From Patescibacteria group bacterium (GTDB taxonomy: Bacteria; Patescibacteriota; Minisyncoccia; UBA6257; 02-FULL-45-10c), in assembly GCA_018969615.1 (NCBI GenBank), contig JAGWYA010000001.1, forward strand, positions 1-54,566: DNA of 54,566 nt, read 5' to 3'. Made by a program: the position numbers and the translations under genes. Below, piece by piece: positions 17,096 to 25,694 of the stretch; position 1 is the first letter of the stretch, and each line of letters opens with the position of its first letter. Under the pieces are notes generated by a model. That model had not been told where the DNA came from. It did not search any database and worked only from the letters and a program-made list of their open reading frames with translations.

Positions 17096-17099
17096 GTAG
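16740..17099 (+). CDS. GIY-YIG endonuclease domain protein; C-terminal tail reads through the tRNA-Gln gene
   Basis: CYLYILKNDWNRYYTGITELAPQKRLVKHNRGDVFSTKFGRPWQIVYVEKHVDMASARKREKQIKSW; tail SSNGRTSAFGAEYLGSNPSPA is tRNA sequence in translation. Confidence 0.85.
   Translation: MECYLYILKNDWNRYYTGITELAPQKRLVKHNRGDVFSTKFGRPWQIVYVEKHVDMASARKREKQIKSWHGGETLKRFLGKAAGSSNGRTSAFGAEYLGSNPSPAALPGKKGSKFGGVK
16985..17055 (+). tRNA. tRNA-Gln (anticodon TTG)
   Basis: TGCGGGATCGTCTAATGGTAGGACATCGGCCTTTGGAGCCGAGTATCTTGGTTCGAATCCAAGTCCCGCAG. Confidence 0.94.
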
Positions 17100-17200
17100 G
17101 ACAGCGGCCTTTGAAGCCGTCAATCATGGTTCGAATCCATGTCTCCCTAGCAAATTTGAAGTAGTTTCGAACGTCGAAGAGCTTCTAAAAATTACTTATT

Positions 17201-17878
17201 ATGGGAAAATATTCGGTTGATGACTTAAAAAAGATGATTCCAGGAGTGTCAGAAGAAAAATTTCTTGTAGTTATTTCAAAAGGAGTTTTAAAACTGAACG
17301 ACGAAGAAATAAATACTATAACTTTTGTTTTCTTTCTTTGTTTATTAGCAGAGCTTAATATGGGCGCAGTTCTAACTGAGCCCTGGAAGCAGATAGAAAA
17401 TATTTCTTCTTTTGAAAAAGTAAAAGAAGCAAAAAAGTTATTAAACGAATTTATAACTGATAAAAAATTTACTGAACCACCATTAGACGAAGTTCTTAAG
17501 GGTTTACCAAATGAAATTGCATCAAAAATTCGCGCAGTTGTTATCGACCGCTATCGAGATAAGTCAATACTTGATATGGATAATCTAAATACATTTGGTG
17601 ATAAAATACTAGCGTATCAAGCTATTAAATCAAAAAATAATGTTACAAAAATTCTTTGGATATTAAAAGGAATGCGAGATGATATAAGTCATGGCAGAAT
17701 TATGGAATTAAAATACGAAGGTCAATTGCTTGTTAATAGAAAAGTAAAAGAGAAGCTCCTTATTGATTACATGGAAGCTTTTAGTAATCCAGACCATACC
17801 AAGTCTAATTTAAGCAGTCATTTACAGTTTACAGAAGAGGAACATAGAGAGATACAAAGATTGCTTGGGATGTTATAG
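17201..17878 (+). CDS. AT-rich hypothetical protein with HEPN-like Rx4H motif
   Basis: All-helical composition; ILWILKGMRDDISHGRI; visibly lower GC than flanking genes. Confidence 0.65.
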   Translation: MGKYSVDDLKKMIPGVSEEKFLVVISKGVLKLNDEEINTITFVFFLCLLAELNMGAVLTEPWKQIENISSFEKVKEAKKLLNEFITDKKFTEPPLDEVLKGLPNEIASKIRAVVIDRYRDKSILDMDNLNTFGDKILAYQAIKSKNNVTKILWILKGMRDDISHGRIMELKYEGQLLVNRKVKEKLLIDYMEAFSNPDHTKSNLSSHLQFTEEEHREIQRLLGML

Positions 17879-18026
17879 ATTTTTAATCTCAAGTTATAGT
17901 CTTATTATAAGTCGACCGAGGTAACTCGATCAGGTGGGGCAAGTTTGAATTAGTATGGTACCGGCAGATTTTTATTCAATAGAAAATAGTTGTATAATTA
18001 TAGTAAATATTATCTTTATAAAATTT

Positions 18027-18479
18027 ATGACAACAATTCTTTTGGTGGGTATCGCGGGGGCGGTCATTAGTGCGATTACCGGAACGCTTTGGTATTCGAA
18101 CGCAACTCCTATGGGGAGGTGGCATATGCAATACCTTGGTTTTGACCGATTATCGAATGAAGAGAAGGAAAAAATGATCGCCGACGCAAAGCCGAGGATG
18201 TGGAAAAGCTATTCCGCGCAAATGCTCCTTTCGTTTCTCACTTCCTTTTTTATCGCGTTCGTGACGAGCTATACCGTTCAGAACGGCGGACCGGCGAGCG
18301 CTGTCTTTTTTTATGTTCCGATGATCTGGATCGCGTTTACGGTGCCGGTGATCGGACAGAATATCCTGTGGGGGAGATCTAAGGGAAGCCTTGCATGGAA
18401 AAGATTCATCTCCGAAAGTTCCTACAACTTGATCACGTTTCTTATCATCGCTTCCGTAGCGGCTGCGGTGATCAAATAG
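18027..18479 (+). CDS. DUF1761 family membrane protein
   Basis: GTLWYSNATPMGRWHMQYLGF, 4 TM. Confidence 0.8.
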   Translation: MTTILLVGIAGAVISAITGTLWYSNATPMGRWHMQYLGFDRLSNEEKEKMIADAKPRMWKSYSAQMLLSFLTSFFIAFVTSYTVQNGGPASAVFFYVPMIWIAFTVPVIGQNILWGRSKGSLAWKRFISESSYNLITFLIIASVAAAVIK

Positions 18480-18553
18480 AGGTTTTTTAGATCCGATACT
18501 CAGTGTGATATTAATTTGGGACGAAAGTTATCCGAGAAGGACGATTTTTACAT

Positions 18554-19069
18554 ATGAAGGCAAAAGTTGTACGAGTGAACGACACGATGCAAAAAGGATA
18601 CCGGTATACTTTGACTGAGCCGATGGGGAAGCATTTTGATCCGCGATTCAAACCCGAGCTCACCCCGAAGCAAATGCTCGCGCTCGGTGTTTTCGGCGGC
18701 GTCTATATGCGCGACTGTGTTAAAGAGTTTCCGCGGGATTGGTTTACCAAAGCAAAGCTTCAAAAGAAAGGTACCTTTGAACATGATCCAAGGATCAATC
18801 TCTTCGGCGTGAATGCCAGTCAGCCGCTTTCGGTTTGGCGCAAGAAGGGCTGGATCTATAAAGATGATCCGCGCGGATGGTTCCAATGGTATTGCCGGTA
18901 TTATTGCGGCCGCCGATCCGCTGATGACGACCGTCAGATCAAGCGATGGAGGGCTATAGCGCGCCATGTCGCGCAGCTCAAAAAGCATTGCCGGAAAGGG
19001 GACCGCTCCTGCCGGCCGGTGCAGCGCCAAGCGCTTTTGCACTGGGCATATGACAGCAGGAAAATATAG
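18554..19069 (+). CDS. Conserved hypothetical protein
   Basis: YTLTEPMGKHFDPRFKPELTPKQMLALGVFGGVYM...FGVNASQPLSVWRKKGWIYKDDPRGWFQWYCRYYCGRR...RQALLHWAYDSRKI. Confidence 0.8.
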   Translation: MKAKVVRVNDTMQKGYRYTLTEPMGKHFDPRFKPELTPKQMLALGVFGGVYMRDCVKEFPRDWFTKAKLQKKGTFEHDPRINLFGVNASQPLSVWRKKGWIYKDDPRGWFQWYCRYYCGRRSADDDRQIKRWRAIARHVAQLKKHCRKGDRSCRPVQRQALLHWAYDSRKI

Positions 19070-19115
19070 CTTTTTGAGCCTATAAGGCGCGGGCGTGTGT
19101 TACTATAAAAGGACT

Positions 19116-20582
19116 ATGGCGAAGACGTCCCAGCATCAGCACATTGATCTTCAGGAGATCGCGCGGCAGGTTATGCGGGCGCGGGGGTTCGATCCGGATT
19201 TCCCTCCTCAGGTTCGCCGTCAGGTAAAGGGATTAAAAGCGCATGCATCGCGGGTTTCGCCGAATGTAGACATCCAAGATCTGCGCAAGCTTCCGTGGTC
19301 TTCAATCGACAATGACACATCGCGTGATCTGGACCAGATCGAAGTGGCTGAGCGATCGCGGAATGGCGATGTGAAAGTCAGGGTTGCGATCGCTGATCTC
19401 GATGTGTTCGTGGGCAAAGAGACGCCGATTGACGCTTACGCCGGCTTTGAGACCACGACGGTCTATGCGGGCGTCACAAATTTTCCGATGCTTCCGGAAG
19501 AGCTCTGTTACGATGCGTCTTCGCTGGTCGAGAATGCCGACCGGTTTGCGATCGTGACTGAGTTCGTTGTCCGGTCTGACGGCACGCTCCGTTCCGGAGA
19601 TATTTATCGCGCGATCGTGCGGAATCATGCTCAGCTGACCTATGTCGCCGTGGGAAGGTGGCTTGAAGGAAAGGGACCGGTCCCGCCGAAGGCGAGCTCG
19701 CCGGCCATCCAGGCTCAGTTGAAGCTGCAGGATGCGGTTGCACAAAAACTGAAGCAGCGGCGCTATGAGCAGGGCGCGCTTTATGTGGAATCGATCGAGA
19801 TCAGTCCGGTGTTCCAGCGAAATAAGATCGTTGATATTGTGAACCAGGAAAAGAGCCGCGCGACTGATCTTATCGAAGATTTTATGATCGCCGCGAACGG
19901 CGTTGTCGCTCGCAGATTGGAAGGGGTCTCTTCGATCCGCCGCGTAGTAAAAACGCCGCAACGCTGGGACCGAATCGTGAGCCTTGCCGCCGCTAACGGC
20001 AGCAAGCTTCCCGCCGCTCCCTCAAGCAAAGCGCTGAACCAATTCTTGTTAAAACGGAAAGCCGCCGACCCTGATCATTTTGCCGATCTTTCGTTGGCGG
20101 TGATCAAGCTGATCGGCCGGGGAGAATATGTCTTAGAACAAAAAGGAGGAAAGCGGCAGGGGCATTTTGGGCTTGCAGTGCAGGATTATGCGCACTCCAC
20201 CGCACCGAACCGCCGCTTCGCCGATATGGTGACGCAGCGGCTGATCAAAGCGATGCTTGCCGGTAATCCCGCTCCGTATACGGATAGTGAACTTGCTGCG
20301 ATCGCCCAGGACTGCACATTGAAAGAAGACCAGGCGAATCGCGTTGAGCGTGATATGTCAAAGCGGATCGCCGCGGTCGCGATGAGCCGGAGGATCGGCG
20401 AGGTTTTCAGCGCCGTGGTCACCGGCGTGAAGCCGCAGGGAACGTTCGTGCGCATCCTTCATCCTCACGTGGAGGGCATGTTGGTACAAGGCGGGGCAAG
20501 GCTTGATGTCGGCGATCGGTTGCAGGTGAAGCTGGTGCATACCGATATCGCGCGGGGATACATCGATTTTGCGGCGGTATAA
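19116..20582 (+). CDS. RNase II/R family 3'-5' exoribonuclease (RNB domain; ORF track start 19095)
   Basis: IDNDTSRDLDQIEVAERS, VRVAIADLDVFV, YAHSTAPNRRFADMVTQRLI. Confidence 0.9.
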   Translation: MAKTSQHQHIDLQEIARQVMRARGFDPDFPPQVRRQVKGLKAHASRVSPNVDIQDLRKLPWSSIDNDTSRDLDQIEVAERSRNGDVKVRVAIADLDVFVGKETPIDAYAGFETTTVYAGVTNFPMLPEELCYDASSLVENADRFAIVTEFVVRSDGTLRSGDIYRAIVRNHAQLTYVAVGRWLEGKGPVPPKASSPAIQAQLKLQDAVAQKLKQRRYEQGALYVESIEISPVFQRNKIVDIVNQEKSRATDLIEDFMIAANGVVARRLEGVSSIRRVVKTPQRWDRIVSLAAANGSKLPAAPSSKALNQFLLKRKAADPDHFADLSLAVIKLIGRGEYVLEQKGGKRQGHFGLAVQDYAHSTAPNRRFADMVTQRLIKAMLAGNPAPYTDSELAAIAQDCTLKEDQANRVERDMSKRIAAVAMSRRIGEVFSAVVTGVKPQGTFVRILHPHVEGMLVQGGARLDVGDRLQVKLVHTDIARGYIDFAAV

Positions 20583-20627
20583 GTTAGCACTCCGGTCCCA
20601 TGACGGACGTTGTAAGGATATGATACG

Positions 20628-21212
20628 ATGTTATTTATGGATGCACTTATTTTCGATAAAACAAAGACGGCATTAGTGGTGATCGATCTCCAGAAAGGGA
20701 TCGTGAACCGGAATGTCGGGCCGCATACCTCGGCTGAGGTGGTAAAGAATGCGGCGTCGCTCGCCGACGTATTCCGGAAGAATGCCATGCCGGTGTTTTT
20801 GGTTCGTGTCACGCCTTCGTTTGACCGGAAAGATGCGTTGCATCCTGATGCGGACGCGCCGATGCCGGCGCATATGCCTCCGGCGGATTGGGCGGAGATC
20901 GTTCCCGAGATGGGACCGAAGGAAGGCGACTTTATCATCACCAAGCGTCAGTGGGGTGCATTTTATGGGACCGAGCTGGATCTCCAGATGCGCCGGCGCG
21001 GGATCACGACGATCGTGCTGTGCGGGATCTCGACGAACATCGGCGTTGAAAGCACGGCGCGAGCGGCGTACGAGCTTGGGTATCATCAGGTCTTCGCCGA
21101 AGATGCGACCGCGGCGTTATCCGCCGAAGAGCATTCTTTCACCATGGCGCATATCTTTCCGCGCATGGGCAAAGTTCGTTCCACGGCGGATATTCTAACG
21201 GCCATTCACTAA
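20628..21212 (+). CDS. Isochorismatase-family cysteine hydrolase
   Basis: LVVIDLQKGIV, KRQWGAFYGTELDLQMRRRGITTIVLCGISTNIGVESTARAAYELGY. Confidence 0.92.
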   Translation: MLFMDALIFDKTKTALVVIDLQKGIVNRNVGPHTSAEVVKNAASLADVFRKNAMPVFLVRVTPSFDRKDALHPDADAPMPAHMPPADWAEIVPEMGPKEGDFIITKRQWGAFYGTELDLQMRRRGITTIVLCGISTNIGVESTARAAYELGYHQVFAEDATAALSAEEHSFTMAHIFPRMGKVRSTADILTAIH

Positions 21213-21213
21213 A

Positions 21214-22353
21214 ATGTTCAGCGCATTCTTTAAAAGTAAATTCACGCTGGTAACCTTTGGTCTTGCGGCGGTTGTCGCAGGGACTCTTTTTTTGGCTCAA
21301 GGAGCTCATATTACGGTTCTGACCGCCGACGAGTATCCTCAGACGGGGATCGTGAATCCCGATCTCGCGGCTTTGGCCGCGGCATCGATCACGCCGATGT
21401 ATCTGGTTCCAATGACGCCGGTCGACAAAGTTTCCTATGATGCGAACATGCTGTCCCTTGCGAACCTTTCCCGGTCAGAGCTCAAAGCCTATTACGCGAC
21501 CGCAACCTCGACCGCGACGACCACGGTGCAAAAGCCGTTATGGCCGGTGACGACCGCACCTTACCCGCTCGCGGGAGCGCTTCTGCCGTCCCATCGTATC
21601 GTGGCGTATTATGGAAATTTGGCGACGACGCAGCTGGGGGTCCTGGGGCGTTATCCGGTCCCGCAGATGCTCGATATGCTCGCAAGCACGACCGCGCAGT
21701 GGGCTGCCGCTGATCCGTCAACGCCGGTCATCCCCGCGTTCGATTATATTGTGGTGACCGCGCAGGGGCAGCCGGGAGCGGACGGGAAATACCGGCTCCG
21801 CATGCCTGATTCAGAGATTGACAAAGTTCTTCGCCTTGCCGGGCAGGCACATGCCATTGTGATCCTCGACATCCAGGTCGGACTGAGCACGGTCCAGGAT
21901 GAGCTGCCGCTGTTAAAAAAGTATCTGGAACTGCCGCAGGTGCATGTGGCGCTTGACCCGGAATTTGCGATGCATAACGGCATGGCGCCTGAGACCGTCA
22001 TCGGAACGTTGGATGCGTCCGATATCAATTATGCGGCGAACTACCTTGCGCAGATCGTTCAGGAATATCACCTGCCGCCGAAGGTGCTGATCGTTCATCG
22101 GTTCACTGAACATATGATAACGAACCCCGAAAAGATCACGCCGCTGCCGGAAGTGCAGATCGTTGTGGATATGGATGGCTTCGGCTCGCCGGCGAAGAAA
22201 GAAGGGACCTATGATTCAGTGATCGTCCCCGAACCGATCCAGTTCACCGGTTTTAAACTTTTCTACATCAACGATGTTGATGCCGGTCATATGATGAACC
22301 CTTCGGAAGTGCTGAAATTGAGCCCGCAGCCGAGCTTCATCCAGTATCAATAG
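21214..22353 (+). CDS. Secreted/membrane-anchored hypothetical protein
   Basis: N-terminal hydrophobic segment; single long ORF with HRIVAYYGNL...AIVILDIQVG...VHVALDPEF...VLIVHRF. Confidence 0.75.
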   Translation: MFSAFFKSKFTLVTFGLAAVVAGTLFLAQGAHITVLTADEYPQTGIVNPDLAALAAASITPMYLVPMTPVDKVSYDANMLSLANLSRSELKAYYATATSTATTTVQKPLWPVTTAPYPLAGALLPSHRIVAYYGNLATTQLGVLGRYPVPQMLDMLASTTAQWAAADPSTPVIPAFDYIVVTAQGQPGADGKYRLRMPDSEIDKVLRLAGQAHAIVILDIQVGLSTVQDELPLLKKYLELPQVHVALDPEFAMHNGMAPETVIGTLDASDINYAANYLAQIVQEYHLPPKVLIVHRFTEHMITNPEKITPLPEVQIVVDMDGFGSPAKKEGTYDSVIVPEPIQFTGFKLFYINDVDAGHMMNPSEVLKLSPQPSFIQYQ

Positions 22354-22365
22354 CGGAAGAGGTTA

Positions 22366-23646
22366 TTAGGCCTTGTTGATCACGACCTTCTCGACCGTGA
22401 ATACTTCGCCCAGGTTATAGCGGCTTGAAAAGCTGACGTCCTTGCTGTTGATGAAGTACGGATCGCGCATGATATACCCGTTCGCGTCGCGGCCGGTCAG
22501 GACGATAAAGTGCGTTCCGCCGAAGACGTTCAGGCCGAGGATCACCGGATTGCCGGTTGCAAGCGTTGCATTAATGGTCGCGCCGACCCGGGATGCGGTG
22601 ACGCCGTCCACATTGATGGTATAGAGAAGATAGGCCGGATAATAGGATGCGAAATTGTTCGGATCGGCATCGATCGTCGCCGGCGTGACATCCCGGTAGC
22701 CGTAATGGGTCATGACCATCGCCATTGAGGTGACCAGGCACCCGGCGTCGGCAAGCGTATATTTTGTTCCGTTGAGCGATTGATCGCCCCACGCCGCATC
22801 GCGCTGATTGTAGTAGCATCCCCATGAATCGCAATTCGTTTGGTCGAGGAGAAGGCCTTTCGCGCCGGCGTTGGCGGCGAATGCAGAAAAGCTCGCGAGC
22901 TGCGCTTTTGCCTCAGAGAGGAGGGCTTGGTATTTTGATTCCTGACTGTTCGTTTGGACTAAGAGCTGGTCTTTGGCGCTTTTATTTGCGACGAGGTCGG
23001 CCTGCTGATTGATCAGGGCCTGTTTTTGATAGGAGAGCGTTGCCTGTTTTTGTTTGCTTGCCGTCTGGGAGTCCGCAAGCTGCGTGCCGAGGTTTTGCAG
23101 GGTCTGTACTTTGTTTTGGATCGCCCCCTGGATCTTGATCAATGCGTCGATGTTATTCCATGCGTCGGAAAGCGACCCCGAGATAAGGAGCTGTTCAAGC
23201 GGGGATTGCTCATCAGCTTTTTGAAGGCTGCGGATATAAACGGCGAGCGCCTGCTGATCGGTCTCGATCGTTTGCTGGGTGTCGGCGATGTCGGCGCTGT
23301 ATTGCTGGATCTGAATACTGGTGATATTGATCTGGCTTTGCGTGATGGAGATCTGAGCCTGTACCTTATTGCGCTGGATCGTCAGTGCGTTGATCGCATC
23401 CTGAAGCGTTTTTTTATCGGCGCCGATCTTGGTCAGCTGCGTTTCGTAATCGGCGATCTGCTGGTTCAGGGCCTGGACCTTCGCCGTATTCGCATCAAGC
23501 TGGCTTTGAAGCGTTGTGGTGCTCGTCGTGCTATCGGCATGAGCCTGCGGCACCTGCGGCCAGGGGGCTATACCGATGACGCCCGTGAGAATGCCGGCAA
23601 GAAGGAGCGTTATCCCGTGTTTATGCCGTTTTTGCATGCGATCCAT
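22366..23646 (-). CDS. Secreted coiled-coil protein with C-terminal C39-like peptidase domain
   Basis: Signal-like N-term, long coiled coil, DAGCLVTSMAMVMTHYGY, GTHFIVLTGRDANGYIMRDPY. Confidence 0.85.
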   Translation of the reverse strand: MDRMQKRHKHGITLLLAGILTGVIGIAPWPQVPQAHADSTTSTTTLQSQLDANTAKVQALNQQIADYETQLTKIGADKKTLQDAINALTIQRNKVQAQISITQSQINITSIQIQQYSADIADTQQTIETDQQALAVYIRSLQKADEQSPLEQLLISGSLSDAWNNIDALIKIQGAIQNKVQTLQNLGTQLADSQTASKQKQATLSYQKQALINQQADLVANKSAKDQLLVQTNSQESKYQALLSEAKAQLASFSAFAANAGAKGLLLDQTNCDSWGCYYNQRDAAWGDQSLNGTKYTLADAGCLVTSMAMVMTHYGYRDVTPATIDADPNNFASYYPAYLLYTINVDGVTASRVGATINATLATGNPVILGLNVFGGTHFIVLTGRDANGYIMRDPYFINSKDVSFSSRYNLGEVFTVEKVVINKA

Positions 23647-23787
23647 AATACCTTATTATACCAAACTTTTCCTCCCTTCCCGCAAGTAAAAAACAGACTC
23701 GCGCAAGCGCTGTGGATAGGCCCGTTCTTGACCGGCACCGCATACTTAGTTAAGATACTTATGTATTTATGCCAGTGCAGTCTTTTT

Positions 23788-24222
23788 ATGCCTGACCGGA
23801 AAAAGATCATTGAAGATATCGTGACGAACATCCATGTGATGAAGCATACGCTTCAGCCGCATCTGTTCCGTTCGGTCGGACAAACGCACGTTACCCCTTC
23901 TCAGCTTTTTGCGCTGATGCTGATCGAGCATGAAGAGGAAATAGGCGTCAAAGAGCTCGCGCAGCGGCTCGCCATATCTTCGAGCGCGGCAACGCAGCTC
24001 GTTGACGGGCTTGTGAAAGGAGGATATGCCCTGAGAAAAGCCGATCCCCGGGACGGCCGCGCGCTCCATATTGTGTTATCGCGAAAAGGGGAAAAACAGC
24101 TCTCGGTCCTGTGGAAAAAGCGCATGCAGCTCATGGGGGCTTTGTTCCGGGCGTTGAGCACTAGGGAATTGCTGGCCTATCGCTCGCTTCAGAAAAAAAT
24201 ACTTTCGCGCCTGACGTCCTAA
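23788..24222 (+). CDS. MarR family transcriptional regulator
   Basis: LTPSQL-type: VTPSQLFALMLIEHEEEIGVKELAQRLAISSSAATQLVDGLVKGGYALRKADPRDGRALHIVLSRKGEK; ORF-track N-term to 23026 rejected. Confidence 0.9.
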   Translation: MPDRKKIIEDIVTNIHVMKHTLQPHLFRSVGQTHVTPSQLFALMLIEHEEEIGVKELAQRLAISSSAATQLVDGLVKGGYALRKADPRDGRALHIVLSRKGEKQLSVLWKKRMQLMGALFRALSTRELLAYRSLQKKILSRLTS

Positions 24223-24226
24223 TACT

Positions 24227-25687
24227 ATGCATATCAATTCACGACAATTTACGCTTTTGGCGCTCATTGCTGCGACCGCGATCATCGCGGCCGCCTTCTG
24301 GGCTTTTTCAGGCGCGCTTCTTCCGTCGTCCGCCGTGCATACGGTGACGGTGACGCGCGGCGACCTCACTGAGGTGGTCACCGCAACCGGTCCCGTAACG
24401 CCGGTTCAGAGCGTTGATCTTGCATTTCAGATCGGCGGGAGCATCCGTACGGTAGACGCGAATGTCGGAATGCAGGTGGCGGCAGGTCAACAGGTCGCAA
24501 CGCTGGATAGCACTGATCTGCAGGCGCAGCTTGATAAGGCGAAAGCAGATCTTGCCACGCAGCAGGCGATCCTGCATACCGACCAGGTCACCTTGGCGAA
24601 CCATTATACGAGCGTGATCACCGCGTTGAACGATGCCTTTGCCAAAACGAACGACGCGGTCCGCAATCAGATTGATAATCTTTTCATCAACGGGGAAACC
24701 GATACGCCGAAATTGACGTTCATGACGTTCGATCTTTCCGCGCAGACGGCGGCTGAAGGCGGCAGATTGCACGCGCAATCCGAACTTGATACCTGGCGCT
24801 CTGAGCTCGACGCCCTTTCCGCCTCTCAGCCTGAGACTGCGCTCTATGCGGCGCTCCAGAACGGCCAAGAGCATATGCAAACGATCCGGGGCTTTCTCAG
24901 TTCTGTAAGCGATGCGTTGAACAAGTATTACGGGATCAGCCAGAGCCAAGCTGATACTGCGAAGGGCTATTTGGCGACGGCTACCAGCGAGGTGAACGCG
25001 GCGATCACAGAAACGATCGCGGAGCAGCAGGCGATCGATGCTCAGCAGGCCGCCATCGCGGCGCAGCAGGCGAATATCTCGTCATACGATGCGAACGTTC
25101 AGACGATCACGGCGCAGCTTTCGAAGACCGTGCTTGCTTCGCCGATCAGCGGCGTGGTATCCGTTCAGAATGCGAAAGTCGGCCAGATCGCGGCTCCGAA
25201 CGCGGTCATCGCCACGATCATCTCTTCGGCGCAGTTCCAGATCGAAGCCTATGTTCCCGAGACCGATATCGCCAAGGTTGCGGTCGGTGACGCCGCCTCA
25301 ACGACGCTTGACGCGTACGGGAACGGAGCTGTGTTTCCGGGAAGGATCGTGAAGGTCGATCCGGCGGCAACGATCGTGCAGGGCGTGTCGCAATATAAGA
25401 TCACAATGCTTTTTACCGCGTTCGATCCCCGCATTAAAGCTGGCATGAACGGCAACATCGCGATCACGACCGCCCATCGATCTCAGGTCTTGGTCATTCC
25501 TCAGGATTCCGTTATTTTAAAGAACGGTGCGCCGACCGTGCTCGTCGATGCCGGTCAAGGAACTATGGAGGAACGAGCGGTGCAGTTGGGAGTTTCAGGA
25601 AGCAATGGGATGGTCGAAGTGATCTCAGGACTGACCGAGGGCGAGCAGATCGCCGGTTTCGGTAATCCGCAATACGAACGAATGTAA
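24227..25687 (+). CDS. HlyD/RND-type efflux periplasmic adaptor (membrane fusion protein)
   Basis: TVTRGDLTEVVTATGPVTPVQSVDLAFQIGG, TVLASPISGVVSVQNAKVGQIAAPNAVIATI, long coiled coil. Confidence 0.9.
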   Translation: MHINSRQFTLLALIAATAIIAAAFWAFSGALLPSSAVHTVTVTRGDLTEVVTATGPVTPVQSVDLAFQIGGSIRTVDANVGMQVAAGQQVATLDSTDLQAQLDKAKADLATQQAILHTDQVTLANHYTSVITALNDAFAKTNDAVRNQIDNLFINGETDTPKLTFMTFDLSAQTAAEGGRLHAQSELDTWRSELDALSASQPETALYAALQNGQEHMQTIRGFLSSVSDALNKYYGISQSQADTAKGYLATATSEVNAAITETIAEQQAIDAQQAAIAAQQANISSYDANVQTITAQLSKTVLASPISGVVSVQNAKVGQIAAPNAVIATIISSAQFQIEAYVPETDIAKVAVGDAASTTLDAYGNGAVFPGRIVKVDPAATIVQGVSQYKITMLFTAFDPRIKAGMNGNIAITTAHRSQVLVIPQDSVILKNGAPTVLVDAGQGTMEERAVQLGVSGSNGMVEVISGLTEGEQIAGFGNPQYERM

Positions 25688-25694
25688 TAGTGAT

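Larger units (their letters stand above)
16700..17149 (+). pseudogene. Gln-type tRNA split in the D-loop (5' fragment 16700-16714; 3' fragment about 17096-17149, anticodon TTG)
   Basis: TGGGAGATCGTCTAA ... GTAGGACAGCGGCCTTTGAAGCCGTCAATCATGGTTCGAATCCATGTCTCCCTA; fragments complement each other in acceptor and D stems. Confidence 0.82.

Noticed and set aside
23026-23787. N-terminal extension of the MarR ORF
   Set aside because: Antisense to the C39-like peptidase gene and unrelated to MarR; real start taken at 23788.
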